A stretch of DNA of 7,477 bases from Xanthobacteraceae bacterium (GTDB taxonomy: Bacteria > Pseudomonadota > Alphaproteobacteria > Rhizobiales > Xanthobacteraceae): the NCBI GenBank assembly GCA_030036975.1, contig JASHSE010000118.1, positions 1-7,477 on the forward strand, given 5' to 3'. The notes beneath the pieces were generated by a model. The model did no database searches, was not told where the DNA came from, and worked only from the letters and a program-made list of their open reading frames with translations. The position numbers and the translations under genes are program-made. Numbering within the stretch: the stretch's first letter is position 1; each line of letters starts with the position of its first letter. Positions 7,199-7,477 of this stretch are shown one piece after another.

Positions 7199-7218
7199 GG
7201 CACAACCCCAACTGCGTT

Positions 7219-7238
7219 CTTTAAATTCTGACCTAAAG
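7219..7238. promoter_or_regulatory. Candidate operator: inverted repeat upstream of the ALDH-AspDH-L-A operon
   Basis: CTTTA (7219-7223) and TAAAG (7234-7238) form an inverted repeat with a 10-nt spacer, in the most AT-rich stretch of the window. It lies 20 nt upstream of the ALDH-remnant ATG (7198), the only non-coding gap before the coupled genes. Position and base composition fit a promoter or regulator site. I cannot define convincing -35/-10 boxes or name a regulator. Confidence 0.3.
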
Positions 7239-7245
7239 TGCCGAG

Positions 7246-7477
7246 TCACTGTCGTAGTGGCAAGTGCACCGGACCGAGTGAACCGCTCATTCCCGCGAAA
7301 GCGGGAATCCAGAACGGCAGCCGCCGCGCCGCGGCGGTGTCGATGCCGCGAATGCCGGCGTGGGCGTGCGGGCTGCGCACGAACGCGGCTTCGAGTACGC
7401 TGGAAAATTTCAGATCGTCGACAAAGCGGCCTTGACCGCGCAGAAGCGGCCCGTCTTCGAGCCGCAGCACGCGCCGG
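7246..7477 (-). pseudogene. Third CoxL-like large subunit (L-C), N-terminal part truncated by a palindromic repeat
   Basis: The frame enters from the right edge and ends at TGA 7248-7246. The first ~54 residues, including LRLEDGPLLRGQGRFVDDL and AAFVRSPHAHAGIRGIDTAAARRLP, are the N-terminal hammerhead start of a CoxL-like large subunit and align with residues ~15-70 of L-A and L-B. Where the paralogs continue with PGVHAVITAAD, this frame reads FWIPAFAGMS, the peptide that the palindromic repeat encodes, then a short unrelated tail and a stop. About 700 residues of catalytic domain are therefore missing. Homology stops near 7315, exactly where the repeat begins. AAFVRSPHAHA differs from the AAILRSSVAHG shared by L-A and L-B, so L-C is a separate paralog rather than a partial copy of either. 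Its start codon lies outside the window. Confidence 0.78.
7281..7312. repeat. Single palindromic repeat unit at the L-C truncation point
   Basis: This 32-bp unit matches 2654-2685 at 31 of 32 positions. The perfect 8-bp stem ATTCCCGC (7289-7296) / GCGGGAAT (7301-7308) encloses loop GAAA, where the other copy has GCAA. On the plus strand both loops fit the GNRA tetraloop pattern, and the single difference lies in the loop. Only one arm of the composite seen at 2656-2757 is present. It sits immediately downstream, in the minus-strand sense, of the last recognisable L-C codons, and on the minus strand it encodes the FWIPAFAGMS peptide. Confidence 0.88.

Noticed and set aside
6843..7211. N-terminal extension of AspDH making a 390-residue protein
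   Set aside because: The extra 123 residues are Arg-rich out-of-frame reading of the ALDH remnant. AspDH homology and the Rossmann start begin at GTG 6842, which has a nearby GGGGA.
7251..7259. Reading through L-C as a genuine short protein
   Set aside because: The last ~22 residues come from the repeat and unrelated sequence, and the catalytic domains are missing, so the frame is a remnant. Its GTGA contact with an alternative ALDH start at 7249 is probably chance.

Overview
The window is GC-rich, with dense genes all on the minus strand, so transcription runs right to left. High GC, the gene families and the ATTCCCGC/GCGGGAAT palindromes suggest an alphaproteobacterium, most likely Hyphomicrobiales (Bradyrhizobium/Rhodopseudomonas-like). 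This placement is inference; no rRNA or other phylogenetic marker is present.

Layout in transcription order: (1) 7477-7246, the N-terminal remnant of a molybdenum-hydroxylase large subunit (L-C), entering from beyond the right edge and cut off by a palindromic repeat. (2) 7249/7198-6839, an aldehyde dehydrogenase cut to about its first 115 residues. (3) 6842-6039, an aspartate dehydrogenase-like oxidoreductase, apparently intact. (4) 6042-3727, a complete molybdopterin large subunit (L-A). (5) 3648-2782, the FAD-binding medium subunit. (6) 2638-2150, the two-[2Fe-2S] small subunit. (7) 2153-1, a second large subunit (L-B), open to the left edge and lacking only its last ~50 residues. L-B has no stop codon inside the window.

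The core is a xanthine-dehydrogenase/CO-dehydrogenase-family enzyme locus in the order L-A, M, S, L-B: one electron-transfer pair (FeS + FAD) flanked by two paralogous catalytic subunits. Both carry TYRGPGR at the active-site loop instead of the AYRCSFR of true (form I) CO dehydrogenase, so they lack the copper-ligating cysteine. The substrate cannot be read from the sequence. Electrons would pass from the Mo centre through the two [2Fe-2S] clusters to FAD. Three junctions (ALDH remnant/AspDH, AspDH/L-A, S/L-B) are 4-nt start/stop overlaps, pointing to one translationally coupled operon.

The right third looks rearranged. Two genes are truncated within ~650 bp. One break lies exactly at a palindromic repeat that is 31/32 identical to a copy in the M-S gap, and the other lies beside a degenerate relative of it. 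The M-S gap holds a ~102-bp composite of palindromes. I found no tRNA, rRNA, CRISPR array, transposase or phage gene.
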